From the NCBI GenBank assembly GCA_002344055.1, contig DDTH01000011.1, positions 235,748 to 299,747 on the forward strand: a stretch of DNA of 64,000 nucleotides. Reading direction: 5' to 3'. The notes under the pieces were generated by a model that was not told the origin of the DNA, searched no databases, and saw only the letters and a list, made by a program, of their open reading frames with translations. The DNA comes from Sphingomonadales bacterium UBA2369. GTDB lineage: Bacteria; Pseudomonadota; Alphaproteobacteria; Sphingomonadales; Sphingomonadaceae. The position numbers and the translations under genes are program-made. How positions within the stretch are numbered: the first letter of the stretch is position 1; every line of letters starts with the position of its first letter. This document shows, piece by piece, positions 25,260-32,951 of the stretch.

Positions 25260-26305
25260 CACTTTCCCCCTTGGGTATCGAACAGGCCGCTCTGCCCGCC
25301 TGCGGGCTGCGGCAAGCCGAGATGCGCCCAGCCCGGCCCGTTCAGGCAGCGGCCGCGCGCGGTGCGGGCGATCAGGCCGAGCTGGATCATGTAAGGCTCG
25401 ATCACATCCTCGATCGTGTCGCGCGGCTCGCTGAGGCCCGCCGCGAGCGTCTCCACGCCGACCGGGCCGCCGCGATAGATATCGGCGATCATATGCAGAT
25501 AGCGCCGGTCCATCGCGTCGAGGCCGAGACTGTCCACCTCCAGTCGGTTCAAAGCCGCATCGGCGACCTGGGCGGTCACCAAAGCCTCGCCCGCGACATT
25601 GGCGAAATCGCGGACCCGGCGGAGCAGCCGCCCGGCGATGCGCGGTGTCCCCCGGGCGCGGCGGGCGATCTCGGCGGCGCCGTCGGGGGCGATGTCGAGC
25701 CGGAGCAGGCTGGCGGCGCGGCGGACGACCAGTTCCAGTTCGTCCACGGTGTAGAAATTCAGCCGCACCGGAATGCCGAAGCGGTCGCGCAAGGGCGTGG
25801 TCAGCAGCCCCTGCCGCGTGGTCGCGCCGACGAGCGTGAATTTCGGCAGATCGATCCGCACCGAACGGGCCGACGGCCCCTCGCCGATCATGATATCGAG
25901 CGCGCGATCCTCCATCGCCGGATAGAGGATTTCCTCCACCGCGGGCGCGAGCCGGTGAATCTCGTCGATGAACAGGACGTCGCCATCCTCGAGATTGGTC
26001 AGGAGGGCCGCGAGGTCGCCCGATTTGGCGATCACCGGGCCGGACGTGGCGCGGAAGCCCACGCCCATTTCCCGCGCGACGATCTGCGCCAGCGTGGTCT
26101 TGCCCAGCCCCGGCGGGCCGAAGAAGAGGACATGGTCCAGCGCATCTTCGCGCGCTTTCGCGGCGGCAATGAACACCCGCAGATTCTCCCGCGCCGCCTT
26201 CTGCCCCACGAACTCGTCGAGCGACTTCGGGCGCAGCGCGGCGTCGATGTCTTCCGGCTGCCGGTCCGGCGTGGTGAGGCGGGCGGGGTCAGTCACAATG
26301 CTCAA
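25259..26305 (-). CDS. ruvB: Holliday junction branch-migration ATPase RuvB
   Basis: 348 aa, usual length. Walker A FFGPPGLGKTT (62-71), Walker B LFIDEIHRL, sensor GATTRQGLLTTPLRDRFGI and the C-terminal winged-helix with GPVGVETLAAGLSE and EPYMIQLGLIARTARGR. RuvB is the hexameric motor that drives branch migration with RuvA. It is the distal ruv gene, separated from ruvA by two other genes. Confidence 0.97.
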   Translation of the reverse strand: MSIVTDPARLTTPDRQPEDIDAALRPKSLDEFVGQKAARENLRVFIAAAKAREDALDHVLFFGPPGLGKTTLAQIVAREMGVGFRATSGPVIAKSGDLAALLTNLEDGDVLFIDEIHRLAPAVEEILYPAMEDRALDIMIGEGPSARSVRIDLPKFTLVGATTRQGLLTTPLRDRFGIPVRLNFYTVDELELVVRRAASLLRLDIAPDGAAEIARRARGTPRIAGRLLRRVRDFANVAGEALVTAQVADAALNRLEVDSLGLDAMDRRYLHMIADIYRGGPVGVETLAAGLSEPRDTIEDVIEPYMIQLGLIARTARGRCLNGPGWAHLGLPQPAGGQSGLFDTQGGK

Positions 26306-26684
26306 CCTTGTCGCCCAGGATCGCCACCCAATCGTGCTTGCGCTCCTCCCATACCGAGAACAGCGGCGCCGGGAAGGCGGGATCGGCGAACGTACCGATG
26401 GGAATGGCGATCAGATCGGGCAGACCACCGCCCTGATACCAGACTTCGGTGCCGCATTCGGGGCAGAAGTGGAACGCCGTGCATCCGCCGCTCTCGCCGA
26501 CATGCGCCCATTCGCGCGATTGCCCTTCGAAGGTGACGTCGGCCTGGGCGAAGCGCGCCTGCGCGGCAAAGGCGCTGCCCGAGCGGCGCTTGCAGTCGAG
26601 GCAGTGGCAGACGGAGATGCGGACCGGATCGCCGGTCACGGTCGCGGACAATTGCCCGCAGCGGCATTCGGCGCGGCGATTCAT
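26289..26684 (-). CDS. GFA-family (CENP-V-like) zinc protein
   Basis: 131 aa. The two zinc sites of the glutathione-dependent formaldehyde-activating (GFA) fold are visible: C7-x-C9 (AECRCGQL), CHCLDC around residues 26-31, and FCPECGTEVW around 73. Family members range from formaldehyde-glutathione catalysts to proteins of unknown role; enzymatic activity is not shown. Its end overlaps the start of ruvB by 17 bases, and its start overlaps the upstream gene (ATGA), so it is embedded in the ruv operon. Confidence 0.88.
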   Translation of the reverse strand: MNRRAECRCGQLSATVTGDPVRISVCHCLDCKRRSGSAFAAQARFAQADVTFEGQSREWAHVGESGGCTAFHFCPECGTEVWYQGGGLPDLIAIPIGTFADPAFPAPLFSVWEERKHDWVAILGDKVEHCD

Positions 26685-27145
26685 GGAGCGATGCCCGCCT
26701 TGGAAAGCCTCAGTCGCGCTGCTTCGAGAACATTCGCTTCGAAGCGATCCGGATGTCTCAGAGCGACAGCCTCGAAGGTCAGCTGAGGCAACTCCCGCTC
26801 GACAAGCATGTGGAAGCCCTCGCTGGCGGAAGCTTTCAGAATCAGATCAGCTACCGCTCGGACCTCCTTATCACGGCCAATTTTCTGCCGAGTGCGCGCA
26901 AGGCGGATCGTCTTGCCGCGTTCGTCAGTCAAAGTGTCTTCGAGCGCGTGGATGCTCTGCCACACATCATACTCCAGCGTGCCGGGCGCTTCTGAAGGGA
27001 GGACCGAATAGAGCCGCCGCCTCGCCGCTTCGCGTACCTCGGCATTCTCTTGGCGACCCGCATTCGCGGCGATCTGCCGAAGCTTCTTCGGATCGTCGCA
27101 CGTCGCTATGAATTCCAGAGAGCGTTTCGTCGCTGGATCGGTCAT
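26681..27145 (-). CDS. Hypothetical helical protein in the ruvA-ruvB operon
   Basis: 154 aa from ATG 27145, preceded by GGGAGCAACG. The sequence is soluble, charged and probably all-helical (KRSLEFIATCDDPKKLRQIA, EVREAARRRLYSVLP), with HEAT/ARM-like spacing. No catalytic motif is recognised. It starts 10 bases after the ruvA stop and overlaps the next gene by ATGA, so it is co-transcribed with ruvA and ruvB. Whether it takes part in recombination is unknown. Confidence 0.7.
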   Translation of the reverse strand: MTDPATKRSLEFIATCDDPKKLRQIAANAGRQENAEVREAARRRLYSVLPSEAPGTLEYDVWQSIHALEDTLTDERGKTIRLARTRQKIGRDKEVRAVADLILKASASEGFHMLVERELPQLTFEAVALRHPDRFEANVLEAARLRLSKAGIAP

Positions 27146-27155
27146 CGTTGCTCCC

Positions 27156-27746
27156 TCACTTCGCCGCCTTCCGCAGCGCCAGCCGGACCAGCGCATCCAG
27201 GCTCGCATCGCCGCCTAGCTCATCATTCGCCGCGTTGACGGCGGCGTTGGCTTCGGCGGGCCTGAAGCCGAGGCCGAGCAAGGCCGAGACGGCGTCGGCG
27301 CCGGTGCCGCGCGGGGCGGGGGTGCCGGCGGGGCCGAGGGCGACGCCGCCGGCCTTGTCCTTCAGTTCGTTGACGATGCGGGCGGCGAGCTTGGGGCCGA
27401 CGCCGTTGGCGCGGGCGACCATCGCAGCGTCCGCCGACGCGACGGCGCGGTGGAGTTCGTCGGGCGGGAGGACGGAGAGGATGGCGAGAGCGACTTTGCC
27501 GCCGACGCCCTGCACGTTGGTGAGCAAGCGGAACCAGTCGCGCTCGCCTGCCGAGCTAAACGCGAAAAGCGTCCAGGCATCCTCGCGCACCTGCAATTCG
27601 GTGTAGAGCATCACCTGGCCGCCGACCGCGCCGATCGCCTCCAAAGTCCGGGCCGAGGCCTGCACCTGATAGCCCACACCGCCCACGTCGATCACCGCAT
27701 GATCGGCGGCGGTTTCGGCGAGGAGTCCGGTGAGGCGGGCGATCAT
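27156..27746 (-). CDS. ruvA: Holliday junction DNA-binding protein RuvA
   Basis: 196 aa. OB-fold N-terminus (MIARLTGLLAE, VDVGGVGYQV-like), two helix-hairpin-helix motifs (LLTNVQGVGGKVALAIL and ARANGVGPKLAARIVNELKDK) and the C-terminal RuvB-binding domain. It holds the junction for RuvB. A LexA box lies about 195 bases upstream (27942-27956), so SOS control of ruvA and the genes after it is likely. Confidence 0.96.
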   Translation of the reverse strand: MIARLTGLLAETAADHAVIDVGGVGYQVQASARTLEAIGAVGGQVMLYTELQVREDAWTLFAFSSAGERDWFRLLTNVQGVGGKVALAILSVLPPDELHRAVASADAAMVARANGVGPKLAARIVNELKDKAGGVALGPAGTPAPRGTGADAVSALLGLGFRPAEANAAVNAANDELGGDASLDALVRLALRKAAK

Positions 27747-28099
27747 GGCGATTGCCTAGCAAAGATGCCGGGTGGCGGGGAGAGTCTGCGGAAGGTTCCC
27801 TGAGTCACGAATGTCACGAGAGTCACACGGAATCGCGGGGGGTTTCGGAACTTTCGGGGGATCAGGCGAGCGATGGCACGGGCGTTTCCGGGCGCAACCG
27901 GGGGTCGATTCGGGAGGCTCCAGCAGGGCATCGGCCGACTAGAACATATTTGGAACGAGTAGGAAAGTTTCCGCAATGTGCCGGGATTGAGAGCACATCA
28001 ACACCGTCTTGGCTGAGCTTGTCGAAGCCCTGTCCTGCCTGCCCTTTACGAAAGAAGAAGGACAGCCGTTGACCTGCGGTCGCCTTCGGCTCGACAAGC
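27747..28099. other. 353-bp ruvC-ruvA intergenic region
   Basis: It holds no supported gene. Contents seen: three GTCAC repeats spaced exactly 9 bases (27804, 27813, 27822); a GGAAGGTTCC-type motif near 27791 that recurs near 40852; the LexA box at 27942-27956; and a palindromic repeat at 28011-28105. The ruvA promoter is probably here. Confidence 0.7.
27942..27956 (-). promoter_or_regulatory. LexA (SOS) box of ruvA
   Basis: On the minus strand the sequence is GTTC-CAAATAT-GTTC, an exact match to the alphaproteobacterial LexA consensus GTTC-N7-GTTC. It lies between ruvC and ruvA, 196 bases from the ruvA start and oriented with that gene. RuvAB is an SOS target in many bacteria, which supports the call. 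Confidence 0.8.
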
Positions 28100-28105
28100 T
28101 CAGGG
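28011..28105. repeat. Intergenic palindromic repeat (GACAAGCTCAG family)
   Basis: CTGAGCTTGTCGA (28013-28025) and TCGACAAGCTCAG (28091-28103) are perfect inverted arms, with inner CTGTCCT/AGGACAG arms. The same family occurs at 48339-48418 with CTTCGACAGGCTCAGG. It lies just after the ruvC stop and may end that transcript. Confidence 0.8.
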
Positions 28106-28585
28106 AAGACGGGTCCTGGTCGCAAGATGATGGGCGTGGGTGATGGCGACGGCGAGGGCGTCGGCGGCATCCTCGCCATTGATCTTCACGCCGGGGAGCA
28201 GGCGCGAGACCATCGCCTGGATCTGCCCCTTGTCCGCATTGCCGGTGCCGACCACGGCCTTCTTCACGAGCCGCGCGGCATATTCGGCCGGGTCCAGCCC
28301 CGCCTTCGCGCAGGCCAGCAAGACGACGCCGCGGGCCTGGCCGAGCTTCAGCGTGGATTGCGGATTGGCGTTGACGAACACTTCCTCGACCGCCGCCGTG
28401 GCCGGGGCATGCGCGGCGATGATCTCGGCCAGCCCGGCATCCAGTGCGGCCAGCCGCGCCGGCAGCGCCATCTTCGCGTCGGTCGCGATGCGGCCATTGG
28501 CCAGATGCGAGAGCCGGTTCCCCTCCGCCCGGATTACGCCCCAGCCGGTCGTGCCGAGGCCGGGATCGAGGCCGAGGATGATCAT
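28100..28585 (-). CDS. ruvC: Holliday junction resolvase RuvC
   Basis: 161 aa from ATG 28585, which starts MIILGLDPGLGTTGWG; longer upstream reading is repeat-derived. Catalytic acids are present: D7, the Glu of AAVEEVFVN, and the Asp residues of GEDAADALAVA near the end. RuvC cuts junctions held by RuvAB. It is followed by the intergenic region with the LexA box, so ruvC and ruvA probably have separate promoters. Confidence 0.95.
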   Translation of the reverse strand: MIILGLDPGLGTTGWGVIRAEGNRLSHLANGRIATDAKMALPARLAALDAGLAEIIAAHAPATAAVEEVFVNANPQSTLKLGQARGVVLLACAKAGLDPAEYAARLVKKAVVGTGNADKGQIQAMVSRLLPGVKINGEDAADALAVAITHAHHLATRTRLP

Positions 28586-28629
28586 GAGGAGGAGAAGTCT
28601 TTCACGCGAAAGCACAAAGGAAAAGAGTC

Positions 28630-28784
28630 GTTCACGCGGAGGCGCGGAGGAGAAGAAAGGAGAGGCGCTGAGGGCGGGGGCGGCGCCCATCGGGCGCGCT
28701 TGCAATCGAAGGCTTCAAAGCGCTTCGCGCAGCTACACCGAACCTCTCCGCGCCCCATCTTCTCCTCCGCGCCTCCGCGTGAAC
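28630..28784. repeat. MITE-like element with perfect 26-bp terminal inverted repeats
   Basis: Bases 28630-28655 and 28759-28784 are exact reverse complements, containing the GCGGAGGCGCGGAGG motif. Similarity extends outward imperfectly (GGAAAAG on the left against complement of CTTTTTCC on the right). The 103-bp core has no gene. It fills the space between the yebC stop and the ruvC start. No transposase is nearby. Confidence 0.8.
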
Positions 28785-28802
28785 AATCCTTTTTCCCCTT
28801 AG

Positions 28803-29546
28803 CTAGGCGAGCCTCTCCATCACCTCGTCGGCGATGTCGTAATTGCCCCAGACGGTCTGGACGTCGTCGTCATCCTCGAGCGCGTCGATCAGCTTGAGGA
28901 GGGTCCCCGCCTCGCCTTCGCTGACCGACACTTCGGTCTGCGGGCGCCAGGCGAGCTTCACGCTTTCCGGCTCGCCGAGCGCGGCTTCCAGCGCCTTGGC
29001 GACGCCGTGCAACTCCTCGACGCTCGTCCAGATTTCGTGGCCATCCTCGCTGCTCGACACATCGTCCGCGCCGGCGTCGATCGCGGCTTCCAGCACATCG
29101 TCGGCCGAGCCGGCCTTGGCCGGGAACTCGATCAGGCCCATCCGGTCGAAGCCGTGGCTGACCGAGCCGGGCGCGCCCATATTGCCGCCATTCTTGGAGA
29201 AGGCGGTGCGTACGTTGGTGACGGTGCGGTTGCGATTGTCGGTCAGCGCCTCGACGATCAAGGACACGCCGCCGGGGCCGAAGCCCTCGTAGCGCAATTC
29301 CTCATAATCCTCGCCGCCCGCCGCCGAGGCCTTATCAATGGCGCGCTGGATATTGTCCTTCGGCATGGACTGCGCCTTGGCCGCGAGCACGGCGCCGCGC
29401 AGGCGGGCGTTCATGTCCGGATCGGGCGCGCCCATCTTGGCCGCGACGGTGATTTCGCGGCTGAGCTTGGAAAACATCGCCGAGCGCTTTTTGTCCTGCG
29501 CGCCCTTGCGATGCATGATGTTCTTGAATTTGCTGTGACCGGCCAT
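28803..29546 (-). CDS. yebC: YebC/PmpR-family translation/regulatory protein
   Basis: 247 aa. Typical opening MAGHSKFKNIMHRKGAQDKK, followed by RAIDKASAAGGEDYEELRYEG and the three-domain YebC pattern. Family members were first called transcription regulators and more recently linked to ribosomes stalled on proline stretches. It precedes ruvC in the same direction, the standard yebC-ruvC-ruvA order, but here a MITE-like element separates them. Confidence 0.95.
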   Translation of the reverse strand: MAGHSKFKNIMHRKGAQDKKRSAMFSKLSREITVAAKMGAPDPDMNARLRGAVLAAKAQSMPKDNIQRAIDKASAAGGEDYEELRYEGFGPGGVSLIVEALTDNRNRTVTNVRTAFSKNGGNMGAPGSVSHGFDRMGLIEFPAKAGSADDVLEAAIDAGADDVSSSEDGHEIWTSVEELHGVAKALEAALGEPESVKLAWRPQTEVSVSEGEAGTLLKLIDALEDDDDVQTVWGNYDIADEVMERLA

Positions 29547-29705
29547 CGCCGCCCGCTTCCTCTTCGATCTTTCGGGATTTCGGCCCCATTGGCCGCAGAG
29601 TCACAAGAACGCAACGCCAGGATGAGACAGTTTGTCGGTAACACGTGCTTAAGCCACAGCGTGTTTCATGCTAAGGTCCGAGTCGCTTGGGGGAGGAACA
29701 GCCGT

Positions 29706-29870
29706 ATGGAGTCGGATTTCCGCTACTATTCGCGACGCGCGCAGGAGGAGAATCTGCGCGCCCGCAAGGCCGTCACCAATGCCGCGCGTGACCGACACCT
29801 CGAGCTTGCCAGCATTTTCGCCATGAAGGCCGAACAGCGCGCCGTCGATCTGGTCGCGCTCGCGCGTTAG
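29706..29870 (+). CDS. Small conserved-looking hypothetical protein
   Basis: 54 aa from ATG 29706 with GGGGGAGGAACA just upstream. Sequence MESDFRYYSRRAQEENLRAR continues with a helical, Arg/Ala-rich stretch ending AVDLVALAR. It looks like short sphingomonad proteins with an FRYY.RRA opening, which is memory only. It overlaps the convergent gene at 29867 by 4 bases. Function unknown. Confidence 0.65.
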   Translation: MESDFRYYSRRAQEENLRARKAVTNAARDRHLELASIFAMKAEQRAVDLVALAR

Positions 29871-30286
29871 GTCTGGCTCCGGCGGGGTGCTCGCCTTGCC
29901 GCGTTGCACGAACTGGCACTCCCCCTGAACGACTCGCCTTCGCTGTCCACCAATATGTAGGTGAAGGTTGCCCCGCGCTCCACGAGCGCGCGCAGCGGCC
30001 GATTGTTGCACACTTCCCGCGCGACAAAGTGTTGCATCCGGGCTTCGCCGGCAGCGCTGTCCAGATCGACCTCGACCTCCATCGTCGTGATGAATTCCGT
30101 GCCCCGGGCCTCCATGGCGGTGAAGGTGACCGGGCCGGTGTCGCTCGACTGCGTCATCGGCAAGCGGCTAGCCATCAGGCGCTCCACCGCGCGAAGTTCC
30201 TCGGCGACGCCCCGATCAGCGGCCGGCGGCGGCGCGACGGCGCCCTGCGCGGACAAAGACAGAAGCAGGCTGGCGACAATCCACAT
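29867..30286 (-). CDS. Hypothetical secreted protein
   Basis: 139 aa. A short signal peptide (MWIVASLLLSLSAQGAVA) precedes a small beta-rich domain with two Cys (EVCNN near residue 92 and SSCNAARR near the end). It looks periplasmic. No family recognised. It converges with the 54-residue gene. Confidence 0.6.
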   Translation of the reverse strand: MWIVASLLLSLSAQGAVAPPPAADRGVAEELRAVERLMASRLPMTQSSDTGPVTFTAMEARGTEFITTMEVEVDLDSAAGEARMQHFVAREVCNNRPLRALVERGATFTYILVDSEGESFRGSASSCNAARRAPRRSQT

Positions 30287-30397
30287 CGGCGCTTCCCCCC
30301 AAATCAGGCGCTGGACGACAAACCGCGGCGAGGGTGACAGCCAGGACGCTGTCGCGCCAGCGAAATCTCGCGCCTCCCGCCGGTTGTCAGGGGCGAA

Positions 30398-30472
<75 letters not shown>

Positions 30473-30526
30473 ATATTCGCTAGCGCTCGCGGCTTCGTCG
30501 TGAAGCCTCCGGGCGGCGGACGCGGC

Positions 30527-30556
30527 GCTATGGCCGCTGGTGGCGCTTTGTGTCAA
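30527..30556 (-). promoter_or_regulatory. Promoter of tRNA-Thr(GGT)
   Basis: TTGACA (-35, 30556-30551) and CATAGC (-10, 30532-30527) with 18-bp spacing on the minus strand, about 50 bases before the tRNA. The -35 is a perfect consensus; the -10 is of the weaker alphaproteobacterial kind. Confidence 0.55.
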
Positions 30557-30565
30557 GGCGCGGTG

Positions 30566-30709
30566 ATGGCGAAGGACGAAGAGCGCGAGAAAAGGCTGGC
30601 CGAGGCGCTGCGCGAGAATCTGAAGCGGCGCAAGGCGCAGGCGCGCGGCGCGGGCGCATCAGGCGGCGCAGCTAGCGCGGACGATGCTCCGTCCCAAGAC
30701 CGGCGGTGA
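30566..30709 (+). CDS. Small Lys/Arg/Ala-rich hypothetical protein
   Basis: 47 aa from ATG 30566 (MAKDEEREKRLAEALRENLK). A charged helix of about 30 residues is followed by an Ala/Gly/Ser-rich tail. Similar short basic-helix proteins are common in sphingomonads. Its end overlaps the convergent cupin gene by 38 bases. No function can be assigned, and the start is uncertain because the frame is open upstream. Confidence 0.55.
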   Translation: MAKDEEREKRLAEALRENLKRRKAQARGAGASGGAASADDAPSQDRR

Positions 30710-31070
30710 TGAACAGGGCGGCCGCCTCGCCCTCGACATCGGCGGTGTGCCAGGCGCCGGGCGGGTTGATCGCATAGTCGCCGGGGCCGAGCGTCACCGT
30801 CGCTTTGCCGCCGTCGGCAAATTCCTGATGGAGGACCATGCTGCCTTCGAGGCAGAGCACGACCTCGTCGCCGGCCGGGTGCATTTCCCACGAATCCCAG
30901 CTTTCGCTGAAGCGGTACATGCTGACCAGCCGGCCTTCCGCGCCGTCGGCATCGTGGCGTTCGCCATAGCCCTGATACCAGTCCATGCCGTTCATTTCCG
31001 GCTGGGCGATCGCGCGCGCGCCGGGGCCGAGATGGATCGGGTGGCGGTAGAGGTTCCCGCCCGCGTTCAC
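30672..31070 (-). CDS. Cupin-domain protein
   Basis: 132 aa from a GTG at 31070 that overlaps the stop of the aminopeptidase (GTGA), so it is translationally coupled to it. A single cupin barrel is visible: GDEVVLCLEGSMVLHQEF (motif 1) and GPGDYAINPPGAWHTADV (motif 2 with PxGxxH). Motif 1 lacks the usual pair of His (HPAGDE has one), so metal binding is uncertain. Related proteins bind sugars or small molecules. Role unknown. Confidence 0.75.
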   Translation of the reverse strand: MNAGGNLYRHPIHLGPGARAIAQPEMNGMDWYQGYGERHDADGAEGRLVSMYRFSESWDSWEMHPAGDEVVLCLEGSMVLHQEFADGGKATVTLGPGDYAINPPGAWHTADVEGEAAALFITAGLGTEHRPR

Positions 31071-32860
31071 AGCGGCGCGCACTGCGCCTTGAGCCAATCC
31101 AGCGCGGCGCCATCCAGCTGCGGGCCGACGATCGCCAGCACCTGGGCGTGATAGGCGTCGGTCCAGGCGCGCTCCGCCGGGCTGAGCATGTCCACATCGA
31201 TCAGCTCGCGGGCGATCGGCGCGAAGGTCAGGGTCTCGAAGCCGAGCATGTCCTTTTCCGCGCCCTCGATCGCGACCGGCACGACCAGCACCAGATTTTC
31301 GATGCGGATGCCGTATTCGCCCGTCTTGTAATAGCCGGGCTCGTTGGAGAGGATCATCCCGGCCTTCAGCGGCTCGTCGCCCCCCGCCTGGCCGGAGCCG
31401 ACCGGGGCGATGCGCTGCGGGCCTTCATGCACCGCCAGAAAGCTGCCGACGCCGTGGCCCGTGCCGTGGGCATAATCGACGCCAGCATCCCAAAGCGGGC
31501 GGCGGGCGAAGCTGTCCAGCTGGCCGCCGCGCGTGCCAGCCGGGAAGCGGGCCGCGGCGATGCCGATATGGCCCTGCAGCACCCGGGTGAAGCGGTCGCG
31601 CATCTCGGCTGTCGGCTCGCCGATCGCGAGCGTGCGGGTCACGTCGGTGGTGCCGTCCGCATATTGTCCGCCCGAATCGACCAGATAGAGCGAGTTCAGC
31701 TCCAGCGGGCGATTCGTGGCCTCGTTGACGCGATAATGGATGATCGCGCCGTTCGGACCCGCGCCGGAAATGGTGTCGAAGCTGAGATCCTTCAGCACGC
31801 CGCTCGCAAGACGGAATTCCTCGAGCTTCGCGACCGCCTTCAACTCGTCCACGCCACCCTTCGGCGCTTCGGTCACGATCCAGTGCAGGAATTTCACCAA
31901 GGCGGCGCCGTCGCGGGCCTGGGCGGCGCGATGGCCGGAAATCTCGGCTTCGTTTTTGATCGCCTTGGGCAGCACGGCCGGATCGCGCTTCGACACGATC
32001 TTCGCGCCCGCCGCATCGAGGGCATCGAACACGGCGGCGACCGAAAGCTGCGGATCGACCACGATGGTCTTGCCGGCGAGGCTCTTCAGATGCGGTTCGA
32101 ACGCGTCGCGCTCGTGCAGGCGCACGCCGTTGCCGAGATGCTGGCGCACGTCGTCGCCCACTTTCTCACCGGCGACGAACAGGTCCGCCGTGCCGTCGGC
32201 CTGCACCAAAGCGAAGGCCAGAGCGACGGGGGTGCGCGACACGTCGGCGCCGCGCACGTTGAAGGTCCAGGCGATGCTGTCCAGCGCCGCCAGCACCGCC
32301 GCGTCGGCCTTCTGCTCGCCGAGCCATTCGGCCATCTCCTGACGCTTGGCGGCGGAGGATTTGCCGGCATATTGATCGCTCTGCACCACGAGCCGCGCGA
32401 GTGACGGCTCCGGCCGGTCCGCCCATACCGCGTCGATCGGGTTGCGGCGCACCGCGACCAGTTCGGCGCCCTTGTCGGCCAGGGCCGCCGTCGCCTTCTC
32501 CACCCAGTCGCGCGTGTGCAGCCAAGGATCGTAGCCGATGCGCCCGCCCTCCGGCGCATGTTCGGACAGATATTCGGCGATGCTGGTCTGCGGGACCGAC
32601 TGGTAGGACCAATGCGCGGCGTCGACCTGATCGCGCACCTGCAAGGTGTAGCGCCCGTCGGTGAAGATCGCCGCTTCCTCCGGCAGCACCACGGCCGAGC
32701 CGGCCGAGCCTTCGAACCCGGTCAGCCAGGCGAGGCGCTGCGCATATTCGCCGACATATTCGCTCATATGCTCGTCGGTCAGCGGAACGACGAAGCCATC
32801 CAGACGGTCGGCTTTCAATTGTTCGCGGAGCGCCGCGAGACGATCGGCATAAGAAGACAT
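31067..32860 (-). CDS. Xaa-Pro aminopeptidase P (M24 family)
   Basis: 597 aa, the length of the three-domain aminopeptidase P of eukaryotic type. Two creatinase-like N-terminal domains are followed by the pita-bread domain with the dimetal ligands: two Asp in YLVDSGGQYADGTTDVTRT, His in YAHGTGHGVGSFLAVHEGP, and two Glu in ILSNEPGYY and YGIRIENLV. It removes an N-terminal residue before proline, completing peptide degradation with the nearby prolyl peptidases. No signal peptide, so cytoplasmic. Confidence 0.93.
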   Translation of the reverse strand: MSSYADRLAALREQLKADRLDGFVVPLTDEHMSEYVGEYAQRLAWLTGFEGSAGSAVVLPEEAAIFTDGRYTLQVRDQVDAAHWSYQSVPQTSIAEYLSEHAPEGGRIGYDPWLHTRDWVEKATAALADKGAELVAVRRNPIDAVWADRPEPSLARLVVQSDQYAGKSSAAKRQEMAEWLGEQKADAAVLAALDSIAWTFNVRGADVSRTPVALAFALVQADGTADLFVAGEKVGDDVRQHLGNGVRLHERDAFEPHLKSLAGKTIVVDPQLSVAAVFDALDAAGAKIVSKRDPAVLPKAIKNEAEISGHRAAQARDGAALVKFLHWIVTEAPKGGVDELKAVAKLEEFRLASGVLKDLSFDTISGAGPNGAIIHYRVNEATNRPLELNSLYLVDSGGQYADGTTDVTRTLAIGEPTAEMRDRFTRVLQGHIGIAAARFPAGTRGGQLDSFARRPLWDAGVDYAHGTGHGVGSFLAVHEGPQRIAPVGSGQAGGDEPLKAGMILSNEPGYYKTGEYGIRIENLVLVVPVAIEGAEKDMLGFETLTFAPIARELIDVDMLSPAERAWTDAYHAQVLAIVGPQLDGAALDWLKAQCAPL

Positions 32861-32951
32861 AAGGCACCTTCACGAATGCGGGGGCGAAGGTCTAGTTAGG
32901 CGCTCTCACACCGCAGCGCCAGACCGGCGCGCCGCCCGCCGGGGGACGTCT

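Noticed and set aside
27804..27826. Three GTCAC repeats spaced 9 bases, considered as a CRISPR or iteron
   Set aside because: Too short and few for CRISPR, and no replication gene nearby for iterons; noted only as content of the intergenic region.
30955..32404. Long plus-strand frames opposite the aminopeptidase P gene
   Set aside because: Compositional shadows in GC-rich DNA; the minus strand holds all metal ligands.
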